Of a stretch of 64,000 bases of DNA, positions 44,928 to 53,291 are shown in pieces. Positions within the stretch are counted from its first letter, which is position 1; each line of letters begins with the position of its first letter. A program made the position numbers and the translations under genes. Source of the DNA: Mycobacterium sp. 852002-50816_SCH5313054-b (GTDB lineage: Bacteria; Actinomycetota; Actinomycetes; Mycobacteriales; Mycobacteriaceae); the NCBI RefSeq assembly GCF_001667185.1, contig NZ_LZIC01000068.1:1-64000 (forward strand). The letters run 5' to 3'. The notes below the pieces were generated by a model that had not been told where the DNA came from, did not search any database, and saw only the letters and a program-made list of their open reading frames with translations.

Positions 44928-46529
44928 CTAGCGGAAGTTCAGCGGCTGGCCTCCCCATGCAGCGCGGATGCGCACGTCGATATCGTGGGTGACCGTGTCG
45001 CACTTGTCGATGATCAGACAGGCCCGGTCGACCCCCTGATATGAAGTCCACTCCGGTTCGCCGGGTAGGCCCGTCGGCTTCGAGTGGGTCGCGAAGTTCA
45101 GCCACCGGGCGCGGATCCGCCCGGAAACGGCCTTCCCGGTCTTCAGGCCGCCGAGCCGGAATGTGACGTCCTTCGGGCCCTGGACGAGATTGCCGAAGAT
45201 ATAAGGCAACTCGGCCGCATGTGTGGCGCCGAGACGCAGGACGCGCAGCATCGGCGTCGTCCAGTCGAACCGGTAGACGTATACCGGCGCGACCGCCCGG
45301 TGGCCTTCTGCGAACCACAGCGACGGCATCCGGAAGCCGAGGTCACATGCCACACCCATCCCCCGGGCCTTCACTCGGATGCCGGAGTAGGCGGAGCCAA
45401 TCTGCGCCTCGGTCGGCAGTTGCACCCCGGGCTGCTCTGCGGCGATCTTGGTGAACATCGCGCGGATCGCCTTCGGCGTGATCGGCATCAGTGGCGACTT
45501 CATCCACCGGAACAGCGTGGCCTCGTCCTTGTTGGTGCCAATGATCAGCGGCACCGGATGTGAACGGCCCTCGCGGGCGAGCTTCACCGGATAGTCCGGC
45601 ACCAGGTCACCGTCGACGATCGGAGCGAACGCCAGCGTTCCGGGGGTCAGTTGCGGTACGTTCTCGAACACCTCCTTGGAGACGTCGATGAGCACCTCGA
45701 TCGGGAGAACGCGTAGCTGGTCGACATCGGTGTCGAGCCTGTCCAGCACCATCTCGGCGACCCGCCGCGCGCGTGCGCTGTCGTAAACCGAAGTCGCGGG
45801 CGAACTTTGCGCGATGGCGCCGGCGAACAGCCCCTCGGTCGCCGGCGTAGTCAGCAAGGTGGTGACGATCGAGCCGCCGGCCGATTCGCCGAACAGTGTG
45901 ACGCGGCCGGGATCCCCGCCGAACGCGGCGATGTTGTCGCGCACCCAGCGCAGTCCGGCGATCACATCACGCAAGCCGATGTTGGAGTCGAACTGCTGCG
46001 ACGGTGTGCTGAACGAGGACAGGTCCAAAAATCCCAGCGCGCCCAAGCGATAGTTGATCGTCACGACCATGACGTCGCCGCCGCCGGCCAGCGCTCCACC
46101 GTGGTAGAGCGGCTGGCTGGCGGATCCGAAAATATAAGCGCCGCCGTGCACCCACACCATGACGGGCTTCGCGTCGCCCGGCTTGGTGTCCGACGATGCC
46201 CAGACGTTGAGTGTCAGGCAGTCTTCATGCTGCGGCGCACCGAGATCGAGCGGGACGGCCGGGTCCGTCGGCTGCGGGCAGACGGACCCGGGTCGCGTCG
46301 CGTCGGCGGGTTCGGTCCACGGCTCGGGTGGCTGCGGCGCACGCCAGCGCAGCTGGCCGACCGGCGGCGTGGCATACCGGATGCCCTGCCATGACTTGGT
46401 GCACCCATCGTCGCGGCCGCGCACCGGGCCGTAGTTGGTAGCGATCACCGGGTAACCGTCCGACGGCGCTAGACCTGCCTCCCGGCACACCCGGTGGAGG
46501 AGGATTCGATCACGTTCGATCTGCGTCAT
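44928..46529 (-). CDS. lipT: Carboxylesterase, type B (LipT-like)
   Basis: This 533-residue alpha/beta hydrolase of the carboxylesterase/lipase group resembles LipT. It shows EDCLTLNVWASS, the nucleophile elbow GESAGGS, VHGGAYIFGSAS (oxyanion hole) and GATHAAELPYIF for the catalytic His. There is no signal peptide, so it acts inside the cell or is exported otherwise. The ATG at 46529 is preferred over the GTG at 46541. Two motif sites (D and E) lie in the 447-bp divergent region upstream, which it shares with the small protein gene at 46989. Confidence 0.88.
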   Translation of the reverse strand: MTQIERDRILLHRVCREAGLAPSDGYPVIATNYGPVRGRDDGCTKSWQGIRYATPPVGQLRWRAPQPPEPWTEPADATRPGSVCPQPTDPAVPLDLGAPQHEDCLTLNVWASSDTKPGDAKPVMVWVHGGAYIFGSASQPLYHGGALAGGGDVMVVTINYRLGALGFLDLSSFSTPSQQFDSNIGLRDVIAGLRWVRDNIAAFGGDPGRVTLFGESAGGSIVTTLLTTPATEGLFAGAIAQSSPATSVYDSARARRVAEMVLDRLDTDVDQLRVLPIEVLIDVSKEVFENVPQLTPGTLAFAPIVDGDLVPDYPVKLAREGRSHPVPLIIGTNKDEATLFRWMKSPLMPITPKAIRAMFTKIAAEQPGVQLPTEAQIGSAYSGIRVKARGMGVACDLGFRMPSLWFAEGHRAVAPVYVYRFDWTTPMLRVLRLGATHAAELPYIFGNLVQGPKDVTFRLGGLKTGKAVSGRIRARWLNFATHSKPTGLPGEPEWTSYQGVDRACLIIDKCDTVTHDIDVRIRAAWGGQPLNFR

Positions 46530-46800
46530 ATCGAGTTCCACACCCGAGGGTCATTGTCGCCGCGATCATTCACGACAACCACGTTCGGATGCCAGGGCCG
46601 GCGGCCGCGCCTTCGTCTCGCTCGGACCGCCGCGGGAATTCTTTGTCGTCGGGCAGTTCACCCGATGGCACTTTCAGCACGCTACGACCGGTGGCTCGCC
46701 GGTTGTTGCGGCTGGTTGAAGTCGTGCGCATATCCGCACGTTACGGCCGACCGCGCGGGCAATGGATCCGCCTATCAGACGTTTCGGGGCAGTGGTCTTG

Positions 46801-46818
46801 CTCCCCCGATCGGGGGGC
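46801..46818. promoter_or_regulatory. Palindromic site D (CTCCCCCGATCGGGGGGC)
   Basis: This is an almost perfect copy of the motif with eight paired positions on each side of the AT centre. It is located about 270 bp upstream of the lipT-like gene and 170 bp upstream of the small protein gene, in the divergent region 46530-46988, which contains no gene I can support. Confidence 0.7.
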
Positions 46819-46936
46819 CGGTCGCTGGGTGTGGGCATGTCACGCGCGCCGGGCGCCGGTTGTATGCACACTCGTTTCCGAGTGGTCAATGTCGCTCGCA
46901 GATCATCCGGTAGCCGGAAGGCACCTGGTCACCCCC

Positions 46937-46954
46937 GCGGCCCGATCGGGGGAT
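46937..46954. promoter_or_regulatory. Palindromic half-site E (GCGGCCCGATCGGGGGAT)
   Basis: The strong right half lies 35 bp upstream of the ATG of the 46989 gene, so it would overlap its promoter. The left half is weak. Confidence 0.5.
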
Positions 46955-46988
46955 GTTCGTTGAGCCACACGCGTTTTACGCTCGGCCG

Positions 46989-47264
46989 ATGAGCGTGACG
47001 GCGCGCACGCGAGACGTGAGGGCATGTACTGATCGGGCAACGCCAAACACCCGGACCGCCGTGGTCGGTCGGAAAGCATTCGCCCGCTACCCGCGAATTA
47101 TCTGGTTGCCGCTCACACTGATGCATGAGGTGGACGAGGTGTTGCTGCGCGACCTTTGGACTCGGTGCTATCTCGACGGTGAAGGCTTATACGAACTGGC
47201 GGACGACACCACGGCGTCAGCGCAACACCATCCCCACGCCGGCCGAGACCGTCTCGGATCATGA
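46989..47264 (+). CDS. Small hypothetical protein coupled to an ATP-grasp gene
   Basis: This 91-residue protein starts at ATG 46989. Its stop overlaps the ATG of the following gene (ATGA), so translational coupling supports it being real. It has a basic N-terminus, a hydrophobic IIWLPLTLMHEVDEV segment and an acidic middle (LDGEGLYELADD), with two Cys residues. It is not a clear member of a known family. Its position next to an ATP-grasp ligase allows a substrate or partner role. Confidence 0.6.
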   Translation: MSVTARTRDVRACTDRATPNTRTAVVGRKAFARYPRIIWLPLTLMHEVDEVLLRDLWTRCYLDGEGLYELADDTTASAQHHPHAGRDRLGS

Positions 47265-48554
47265 TTGCCGTACTGTCCCTGTATCGTCCGCGCCTCGAGG
47301 AATTCCTGGCGTCGCGCGGTCAGAAGACCATCGCGTTGATACCGGACAGCGTCCGACGGCTACGCGAGTCCACCCGGCCGCAGTATCGCATCACGTCGAT
47401 CGACCGTTGGGACAACTACAACGCACTTGCCGGCCTCGCAAGCCAATTCGAAGCGCTCGGGGTGACCGCCGTTGCCACAATCGATGAACCTTGCATTCGG
47501 GCTGCCGCTTTCCTGCGAGACCTGTTGGGCCTGGCCGGGCAAGACCATCACAGCGCCGTCGCGTGCACCGACAAGTCGGTGATGAAGTCGCGCCTGACGG
47601 CCGCGGGCATCCGCGTGGCCGAGCACCGCGTCGTGCGCAGCGGGGCCCACATCCGCGAATTCCTCGACGCGACCGGCGGTGACATCATCGTCAAACCGCG
47701 CTGCGGCTTCGGCTCCATCAACACACATCGCGTCAACCACGACAACTTCGACCACCTCGCGTCGCGGGGCGCGTTCGGCGCGCCGGGCGAGCTGCCCGCA
47801 TACTTTCAATCCACGACCATCAGCACAGCCAGTGGTCGCATCAGCTACCTGGCCGAGCGGTGCATCGACGTCGCCGCCGAATACCACTGCGATTCTGTTC
47901 CATGAGGGCACGCAAGTGCATTGCCTGGCCGGCCGCTATTCCAAGCCGATTCTGTCGGACCCCGCGGTTGGATCGGTGTGGCTGGACCCCTACTCTGCCG
48001 AAGCGGCCGAAGTATGCGCGCTGACCCGCGCCGCCGCTTCGGCGTTGGGCGTCACCCATGGTTTCGGGCACTGCGAGGTCTTTAGGGACCGATCGGGCCA
48101 GTGGCTGGTGGGTGAATTCGCCGCACGTCCCGGCGGTCTGATGATTCCCCGAATGCTGCAGCTGCGCTACGGAATAGACAACCTCTCGCTCATGGCTGAC
48201 CAACTCGTCGGGCACCAGCCGGCCACCGAACCGGCGACGCACTTGGCGGGCTCCATCGCCTGGCGCGCCATACCCATCGATCCCGGCGTCATCACGGCCA
48301 TGCCCGACGAGGCGTACATGCTGAGTTTGCCCGGTGTCATCGAGGTTCAGATCATGTTGCGGCCCGGGGACTCCACCACCGGCCTTCCAGCCTCGATGTA
48401 TCACGCGGCCTACATCGTCTGCATCGGCGACACCCCCCGGCAAGCCGAAGAGCGCGCCCAAGACGCTCTAAACGCCTGCCGGATAACAGTCGACCCGCGG
48501 CCCGATCGCATCATCCGCGATATTCGGGCCAACAACCGGTGGCTTCGTCGATGA
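47261..48554 (+). pseudogene. ATP-grasp family ligase, frameshifted
   Basis: Two frames together give one ATP-grasp protein of about 431 codons. The first part (47261-47905) contains the N-terminal and central domains, with GDIIVKPRCGFGSINTH and AERCIDVAAEYHCDSV. It stops at TGA 47903 after GTT CCA. The continuation is in the +1 frame (HEGTQVHCLAGRYSKPIL, then the metal and ATP residues of GEFAARPGGLMIPRML) and runs to 48554. Deleting one C near 47900 would restore a single frame. Either the gene is broken, or a +1 frameshift is used, or the read has an error. ATP-grasp enzymes join carboxylates to amines or form activated acyl phosphates. Confidence 0.75.
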
Positions 48555-48681
48555 TCCCGATATTCAGGGCCCATTCGGGCGTAACGCATTTCGGTCTTCG
48601 CGGGTTGCGGAAGGCCGGCAGCGACGGAACGTGGGCCGCCGCAGACGCGGGCAACGAGCAAAAGAAACGGAAGAGAGGCCA

Positions 48682-48963
48682 GTGGTGGGTGATGACGAGA
48701 CGGGACATGGCGAGAGGGGGATACGCAACGGCGCACTGCTGTCAATGAAGTACCCGGACGAGCACAACGGACGGTTCGTGTTCGTTCCAGCTGCCCTCGC
48801 CGCGACGATCGCGTCGGCGGCATATCTGATTGGTGTACAGCGCCAGCGGACACTCGAGCGCCGCCCCACGATAAGGCATATCACTCCCCGAAGGGAGCTG
48901 CACATGATCGGTGCCGCGGTGCTCGCCCAGACCGTCGTCGTGGTTCTCACGCTTTTCGTGTGA
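48682..48963 (+). CDS. Small membrane protein with two predicted helices
   Basis: From GTG 48682 it has about 93 residues; ATG 48745 is an alternative that gives 72. Two hydrophobic segments (FVFVPAALAATIASAAYLIGV and MIGAAVLAQTVVVVLTLFV) are separated by a basic loop. A purine-rich AGAGAGG lies upstream. Function unknown. It follows the ATP-grasp gene on the same strand. Confidence 0.5.
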   Translation: MVGDDETGHGERGIRNGALLSMKYPDEHNGRFVFVPAALAATIASAAYLIGVQRQRTLERRPTIRHITPRRELHMIGAAVLAQTVVVVLTLFV

Positions 48964-49071
48964 CGGAGACGCGATGTTCAACTAACACGCCAACGTAACT
49001 GACATGACCGCTGCGCCCGGAAAACCCTTCTGCCCGAGCCTAATTCCGGGCCCCGAGCTCGCGCCTTGGAG

Positions 49072-50259
49072 TCACCGCCGCAGCGGCAGCCTTACGTGTA
49101 CATGTGCCCCCACGGGTGCGTCGACGATTCTGAACGTTCCGCCGGCGGCTTCGACACGCGCGCGTTGCGAGGCTAGACCGATGTGGCCCTCGGCGAGACG
49201 GCGCGCCGCGACATCACCCGTGAACCCGATGCCGTCGTCGGCCACATCGAGACGGCACACACCATCGACGACCGCAATCGTGACTGACGCATGGGCCGCA
49301 CGGGAATGACGGACCAGGTTCGACAGCAACTCGCGGGCGACCCCGAATATCATGGGATCGACGGCGTTTCGGCCGGTGTATTCAATGTCGGTTGTGATCG
49401 TGATGCCTGACCGATCGGCGGTGAGCGACGCTAACTTTTCCACCGCGGCCCCCAGGCCCACCTGCTCGAGCACGGCGGGATGAAGCTCGAAGGTCACATC
49501 CCGCAGTCGCGCTGAGGCGTTTTGCAGGCTGGCGACCGCTCTGTCGAGCTCTGTGGCCGGGGCTCGCTTGAGGTAGTCCACGATGTCTCGACGCGCCGCC
49601 AGTACATCCTGCAACGGGCCGTCGTGGATCGATTCACTGATTTGACGCCGCTGCGCCTCCGAAGCCGTCATAGTATCGGCGAGCAGCGCCTCACGGGAAG
49701 TGGTTAACTCAGCAATTTCGTCTTCATACCGTGTCCGAACGACGGTGACGACTAGCCTTGTGCCGCAAAAGAATGCGTACATCGCCACCAGAAGCGCGCT
49801 TTGAGCCCAGCCGATCCGCGGCACAGTTGCCGGGTCTCGTAGGAACTCTGCCGCGAAGACTACGAAGATCCCTGCCAAAACCACCGCAGACGGTCGCCAG
49901 GACACCCCAATGGCGACCAGGACCGGCAACAGCCCCATCACCAACAGCGGAAGGTATCCGCCTGGAGACAACATCTTGAAGCCCACCAAGGCGATGATGT
50001 CCACCAAAGTGAGCATCAACACCAATGCGTCGCCGGTGACCAAGTAACTGACGCGAGAAAACACCAATATTGCCGCCGACACCGCGATGAGTGCGTACAC
50101 GGCGATCAGCACACCCTGCTTCGCCTGTGCGCCGGGATGGTTGCCGACAAACACGGCGCTGATCATGATGGCAAGCACGCCGATACGAAATGCATATCCG
50201 GCGCGTAGCGACCGTAACCGGTGCCTGCGTCGTACCCTGTTGAGATCCGTCGTGCTCAT
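49072..50259 (-). CDS. NarL-type sensor histidine kinase
   Basis: This 395-residue kinase has about six N-terminal membrane helices in residues 20-175, but no extracytoplasmic sensor domain of any size. The dimerisation segment AQRRQISESIHDGPLQDVLAARR gives His212 as the phosphorylation site (HisKA_3 type). The ATPase domain has ELLSNLVRHSRAAH and VADDGIGFTG. Such kinases pair with LuxR-type regulators. It is divergent from the response-regulator gene at 50966, and two motif half-sites lie in the 700-bp region between them. It is the only kinase in the window. Confidence 0.92.
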   Translation of the reverse strand: MSTTDLNRVRRRHRLRSLRAGYAFRIGVLAIMISAVFVGNHPGAQAKQGVLIAVYALIAVSAAILVFSRVSYLVTGDALVLMLTLVDIIALVGFKMLSPGGYLPLLVMGLLPVLVAIGVSWRPSAVVLAGIFVVFAAEFLRDPATVPRIGWAQSALLVAMYAFFCGTRLVVTVVRTRYEDEIAELTTSREALLADTMTASEAQRRQISESIHDGPLQDVLAARRDIVDYLKRAPATELDRAVASLQNASARLRDVTFELHPAVLEQVGLGAAVEKLASLTADRSGITITTDIEYTGRNAVDPMIFGVARELLSNLVRHSRAAHASVTIAVVDGVCRLDVADDGIGFTGDVAARRLAEGHIGLASQRARVEAAGGTFRIVDAPVGAHVHVRLPLRR

Positions 50260-50510
50260 TTGTTACCTAAACATGTGGTCATCAGAGGACGATCGCCGCG
50301 CTGGGATGCGGCGAGATCTGATCGTCGTCCGTGAACGCGGCGAATGCAATGCCCAACTGGACCGCCCGGACACCGAACCGGAATGGTTCGCGCCGCGACC
50401 ATGAAAGAACCGCGCTGCGTCAAAATGTCCCCCGGACGCGGCCATTGGCGGGCGTGCGCAACTCATACAAACAATTATTCGCAGTAAGAGAACGCGGCGT
50501 GGATCCGCCG

Positions 50511-50554
50511 ACTGGCCGATCGGGGAGAGGGCACTAAGTCCCCCATTACCCGGG
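50511..50554. promoter_or_regulatory. Palindromic half-sites F and G in the kinase/regulator intergenic region
   Basis: Site F (50511-50528, ACTGGCCGATCGGGGAGA) has a good right half. Site G (50537-50554, AGTCCCCCATTACCCGGG) has a good left half. They are 26 bp apart, centre to centre. They lie about 250 bp upstream of the kinase start and 400 bp upstream of the response regulator. The interval 50260-50965 contains no other gene that I can support. Confidence 0.5.
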
Positions 50555-50965
50555 GCGATCCTCATCGGTGGTCCGGGCGGGGCTGAACGCCGACACCCCT
50601 GGGCAAGCACCGTGCAGAGCGTCCAGAAAGTTCCGTTAATGATGCACGACTTCCACGCCACCGGGCCACGGCGCCGTGCCGCAGTCGGGAGTTCCTCCCC
50701 TTTAGTCCTTCGCAATAAGTTCCGAGAAAGGCTCCTGTCGCGGCCGGCGGCATTCTGGTATGCCTTAAATGGCTAACGCGCCGATCACCCTAGGTCAGGA
50801 GGATTAGTGACGGGCAGAGGCCTCCACGTGCGCTAAAGCTGTGCCGACGGGCGCTGCCTCTCGTTTTGTCAAACAAGCTCGGCGCGCGCCGCAGCAAGCG
50901 ACAATGACGAAAGCGCTCGCGCCGGGGCGCCTGCCTTAACTATCTGGATGGCACGGGAGCAACCC

Positions 50966-51613
50966 ATGACATACCCCTCGAAGCGGATCAGAGTCGTCGT
51001 GGCCGACGACCACCCTCTCACTCGTCAAGGCATCGTTCGCGCTCTTAACGCGAGCGGAAAGATCGAAGTCGTCGCGGAGGTGGCCGATGGCCGCGCTGCG
51101 CTGTCCGCCATCCGCGAACTACAGCCAGCCGTGGCCCTGCTCGACTATCGGATGCCCGACCTCGACGGCCTGGCTGTGATTCACGCGGTGACCCGTGATG
51201 GTCTGCCAACCAATGTGGTGCTGCTCAGCGCTTTTGATGACAGTTCGATGGTCTACCAGGCTCTGGCAGAAGGCGCTTCGGGCTATGTGACGAAGGAATC
51301 CGACAGCGACGAGATCGTGGCGGCAGTGTTGAAGTGCGCCAGTGGCACTGGGTATCTGTCCTCCCAGCTGGCCGGCGGTTTGACCGATGAGGTCAAACGC
51401 CGCGCGAAGGGTGATGCGGCATTGCTCACCGCGCGCGAGAGTGAAGTGGTGCGGATGATGGCCGACGGGTTGTCGGTTCCCCAGATCGCGTTGCGACTGC
51501 ATTTGGCAGCCAGCACCGTCAAGTCGCACGTGCAGAATCTCTACGAAAAGCTCGGTGTGTCTGACCGAGGCGCTGCGGTGGCCGAGGCGATGCGGCGTCG
51601 ACTGGTGGAATGA
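50966..51613 (+). CDS. NarL/FixJ-type response regulator RR1
   Basis: This 215-residue regulator has a receiver domain with acidic pocket Asp14/Asp15, phospho-acceptor Asp60 (VALLDYRMPDLDG) and a Lys in YVTKESD. The C-terminal LuxR helix-turn-helix is TARESEVVRMMADGLSVPQI through STVKSHVQNLYEKLGVSDR. The ATG at 50966, after CGGGAGCAACCC, is preferred to the one at 50948. It is very similar along its whole length to the regulator at 56132. It is adjacent to the only kinase and is probably its target. Confidence 0.93.
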   Translation: MTYPSKRIRVVVADDHPLTRQGIVRALNASGKIEVVAEVADGRAALSAIRELQPAVALLDYRMPDLDGLAVIHAVTRDGLPTNVVLLSAFDDSSMVYQALAEGASGYVTKESDSDEIVAAVLKCASGTGYLSSQLAGGLTDEVKRRAKGDAALLTARESEVVRMMADGLSVPQIALRLHLAASTVKSHVQNLYEKLGVSDRGAAVAEAMRRRLVE

Positions 51614-51914
51614 TCCACACCCGCTCTGGCTCACCGCTGCAGCTGTAACTACGCCATCCACGACGCGAACATTGCCGTCCGGTCACCGCAATAAGTCGGG
51701 TGGGCCCCGAACCGGTTGCGGCAACAATCTGCTCGGCGGCGGTTTTCAGAGTTATGCGGCATCACCCTGTGAGAGGGTCCTCTGCCAATCAGACGGCACG
51801 GTGACCTCGCCGGCGGCGTACGCGTAAGCGGGCGTACTGCGGCGGCCGGTGGTTTGGGTGTTGATTCGTGACAGAGCGCCCACATAGTTCGAGCCCGGTG
51901 AGCCGTCAAAGACC

Positions 51915-51940
51915 GGTTCTCCCCCAATTGGGGGAGAACC
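51915..51940. promoter_or_regulatory. Palindromic site H, perfect 26-bp inverted repeat
   Basis: The 13-base arm GGTTCTCCCCCAA is followed directly by its exact reverse complement. The core CTCCCCCAATTGGGGGAG (51919-51936) is the best match to the motif. Its centre lies 123 bp upstream of the epimerase ATG at 52051. The interval 51614-52050 holds no other gene. Confidence 0.8.
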
Positions 51941-52050
51941 TTGCCTACCCTGGTCCCTCCGTTTACCCGGCAGACGTCCTTCGGCCACGACGAGATAGTT
52001 GGCGTATCACCAGCACGCAAGGGAAGACACAACACCTAACGGGAGTACCC

Positions 52051-53265
52051 ATGAGCAACGCCGCAGCACGCGCAGCCATCATGACCCCGTGCCCCGATGC
52101 GCGACGCGCAACGCTGCGCGCGGGCACCGCCAAGGCCAAGCCACGGGTACTCGTAACCGGTAGCTCCGGTCACCTGGGCGAGGCCCTTGTGCGCGCCGTG
52201 CACGGCCGCGGTGCGGACGTCATCGGGCTCGACGTGCGACCGTCGAGGTGGACCGATGTTGTTGGTTCCGTGAATGATCCAGGATTGCTGCAGGAGGTCA
52301 TGACTGGCGTCGACGTGGTGTTCCACACGGCGACGCTGCACAAGCCGCAGCTGGCGTTCCTGCCAAGCCAGGCGTTTGTGGACACCAACATCAGCGGCAC
52401 GCACTGCCTGCTCGGCGCCGCGGTTGTCGCCGGCGTTCGCGCGTTCGTGATGACATCCTCGACGACGGTGTACGGCGACGCGCTGGTGCCGCCATCGCGG
52501 ATGCCGGCGGCGTGGATCGACGAATCGGTGGCGCCGATCCCGAAGAATATCTATGGCGTGACCAAAGCCGCCGCCGAGGACCTCTGTCAGTTGGCGCACC
52601 GCAACGATGGCCTTGCCTGCGTCGTGCTGCGGGTGGCGCGGTTCTTCGCCGACGCCGACGACATGCCAGGGCATGACGCCGGCTATAGCGACGAGGCCGT
52701 GAAGGCCAACGAGTATGCGTCTCGCCGCGTCGCGCTCGAAGACGCCGTCGACGCCCACCTCCAAGCGGCCCAGCGGGCGCCTCGGCTTGGCTTTGGGCGT
52801 TACGTCATATCGGCCACCACACCGTTTGCCCGGGATGACATGACTGACCTGCGAACTGACGCGGCCGCGGTATTCGCGCGGCGGGCTCCGCTGGCCGCGG
52901 CGGAATGGGTCCGGCGCGGCTGGCGTTTTCCCAACCGCCTCGACCGTGTCTACGTCAACGCCAAGGCTCGGCACGACCTGGGGTGGTGTCCGCGTTTCGA
53001 TCTGAACGCAATCGCCGCCAGAGTTGCGGGTGGTGACCCCGTTCAGACGCCGCTATCGCAACTGGTCGGGTCCAAAGAGTACGCCGACAGTCTGTACCAC
53101 GTCGGGGTTTTCGACCCGACAAGCGCTGAGTTGCAAGCGAATCGGCATTCACCCGGCGTGCTGCCCAACGACAGTCGTGATGACCTCGTGTGGCGGCGAG
53201 ATGAGCGACCTTACGCGAACGCCGGCACGTCGTCACAGGTTCGCAGCTATGCCGAGGCGAAGTAG
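52051..53265 (+). CDS. NAD-dependent epimerase/dehydratase
   Basis: This 404-residue extended-SDR protein starts at ATG 52051 behind AACGGGAG. The nucleotide motif is VLVTGSSGHLGEAL (about residue 33). The catalytic area contains TSSTTVYGD and YGVTKAAAED with the Tyr-x3-Lys pair. It also has a 60-residue N- and C-terminal extension compared with typical nucleotide-sugar epimerases. The substrate is unknown, but a sugar nucleotide for surface glycans is plausible. Site H upstream makes it the best candidate target of the proposed regulon. Confidence 0.85.
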   Translation: MSNAAARAAIMTPCPDARRATLRAGTAKAKPRVLVTGSSGHLGEALVRAVHGRGADVIGLDVRPSRWTDVVGSVNDPGLLQEVMTGVDVVFHTATLHKPQLAFLPSQAFVDTNISGTHCLLGAAVVAGVRAFVMTSSTTVYGDALVPPSRMPAAWIDESVAPIPKNIYGVTKAAAEDLCQLAHRNDGLACVVLRVARFFADADDMPGHDAGYSDEAVKANEYASRRVALEDAVDAHLQAAQRAPRLGFGRYVISATTPFARDDMTDLRTDAAAVFARRAPLAAAEWVRRGWRFPNRLDRVYVNAKARHDLGWCPRFDLNAIAARVAGGDPVQTPLSQLVGSKEYADSLYHVGVFDPTSAELQANRHSPGVLPNDSRDDLVWRRDERPYANAGTSSQVRSYAEAK

Positions 53266-53291
53266 GGGCTAGCCGACCGCGTCGGCTGTGC

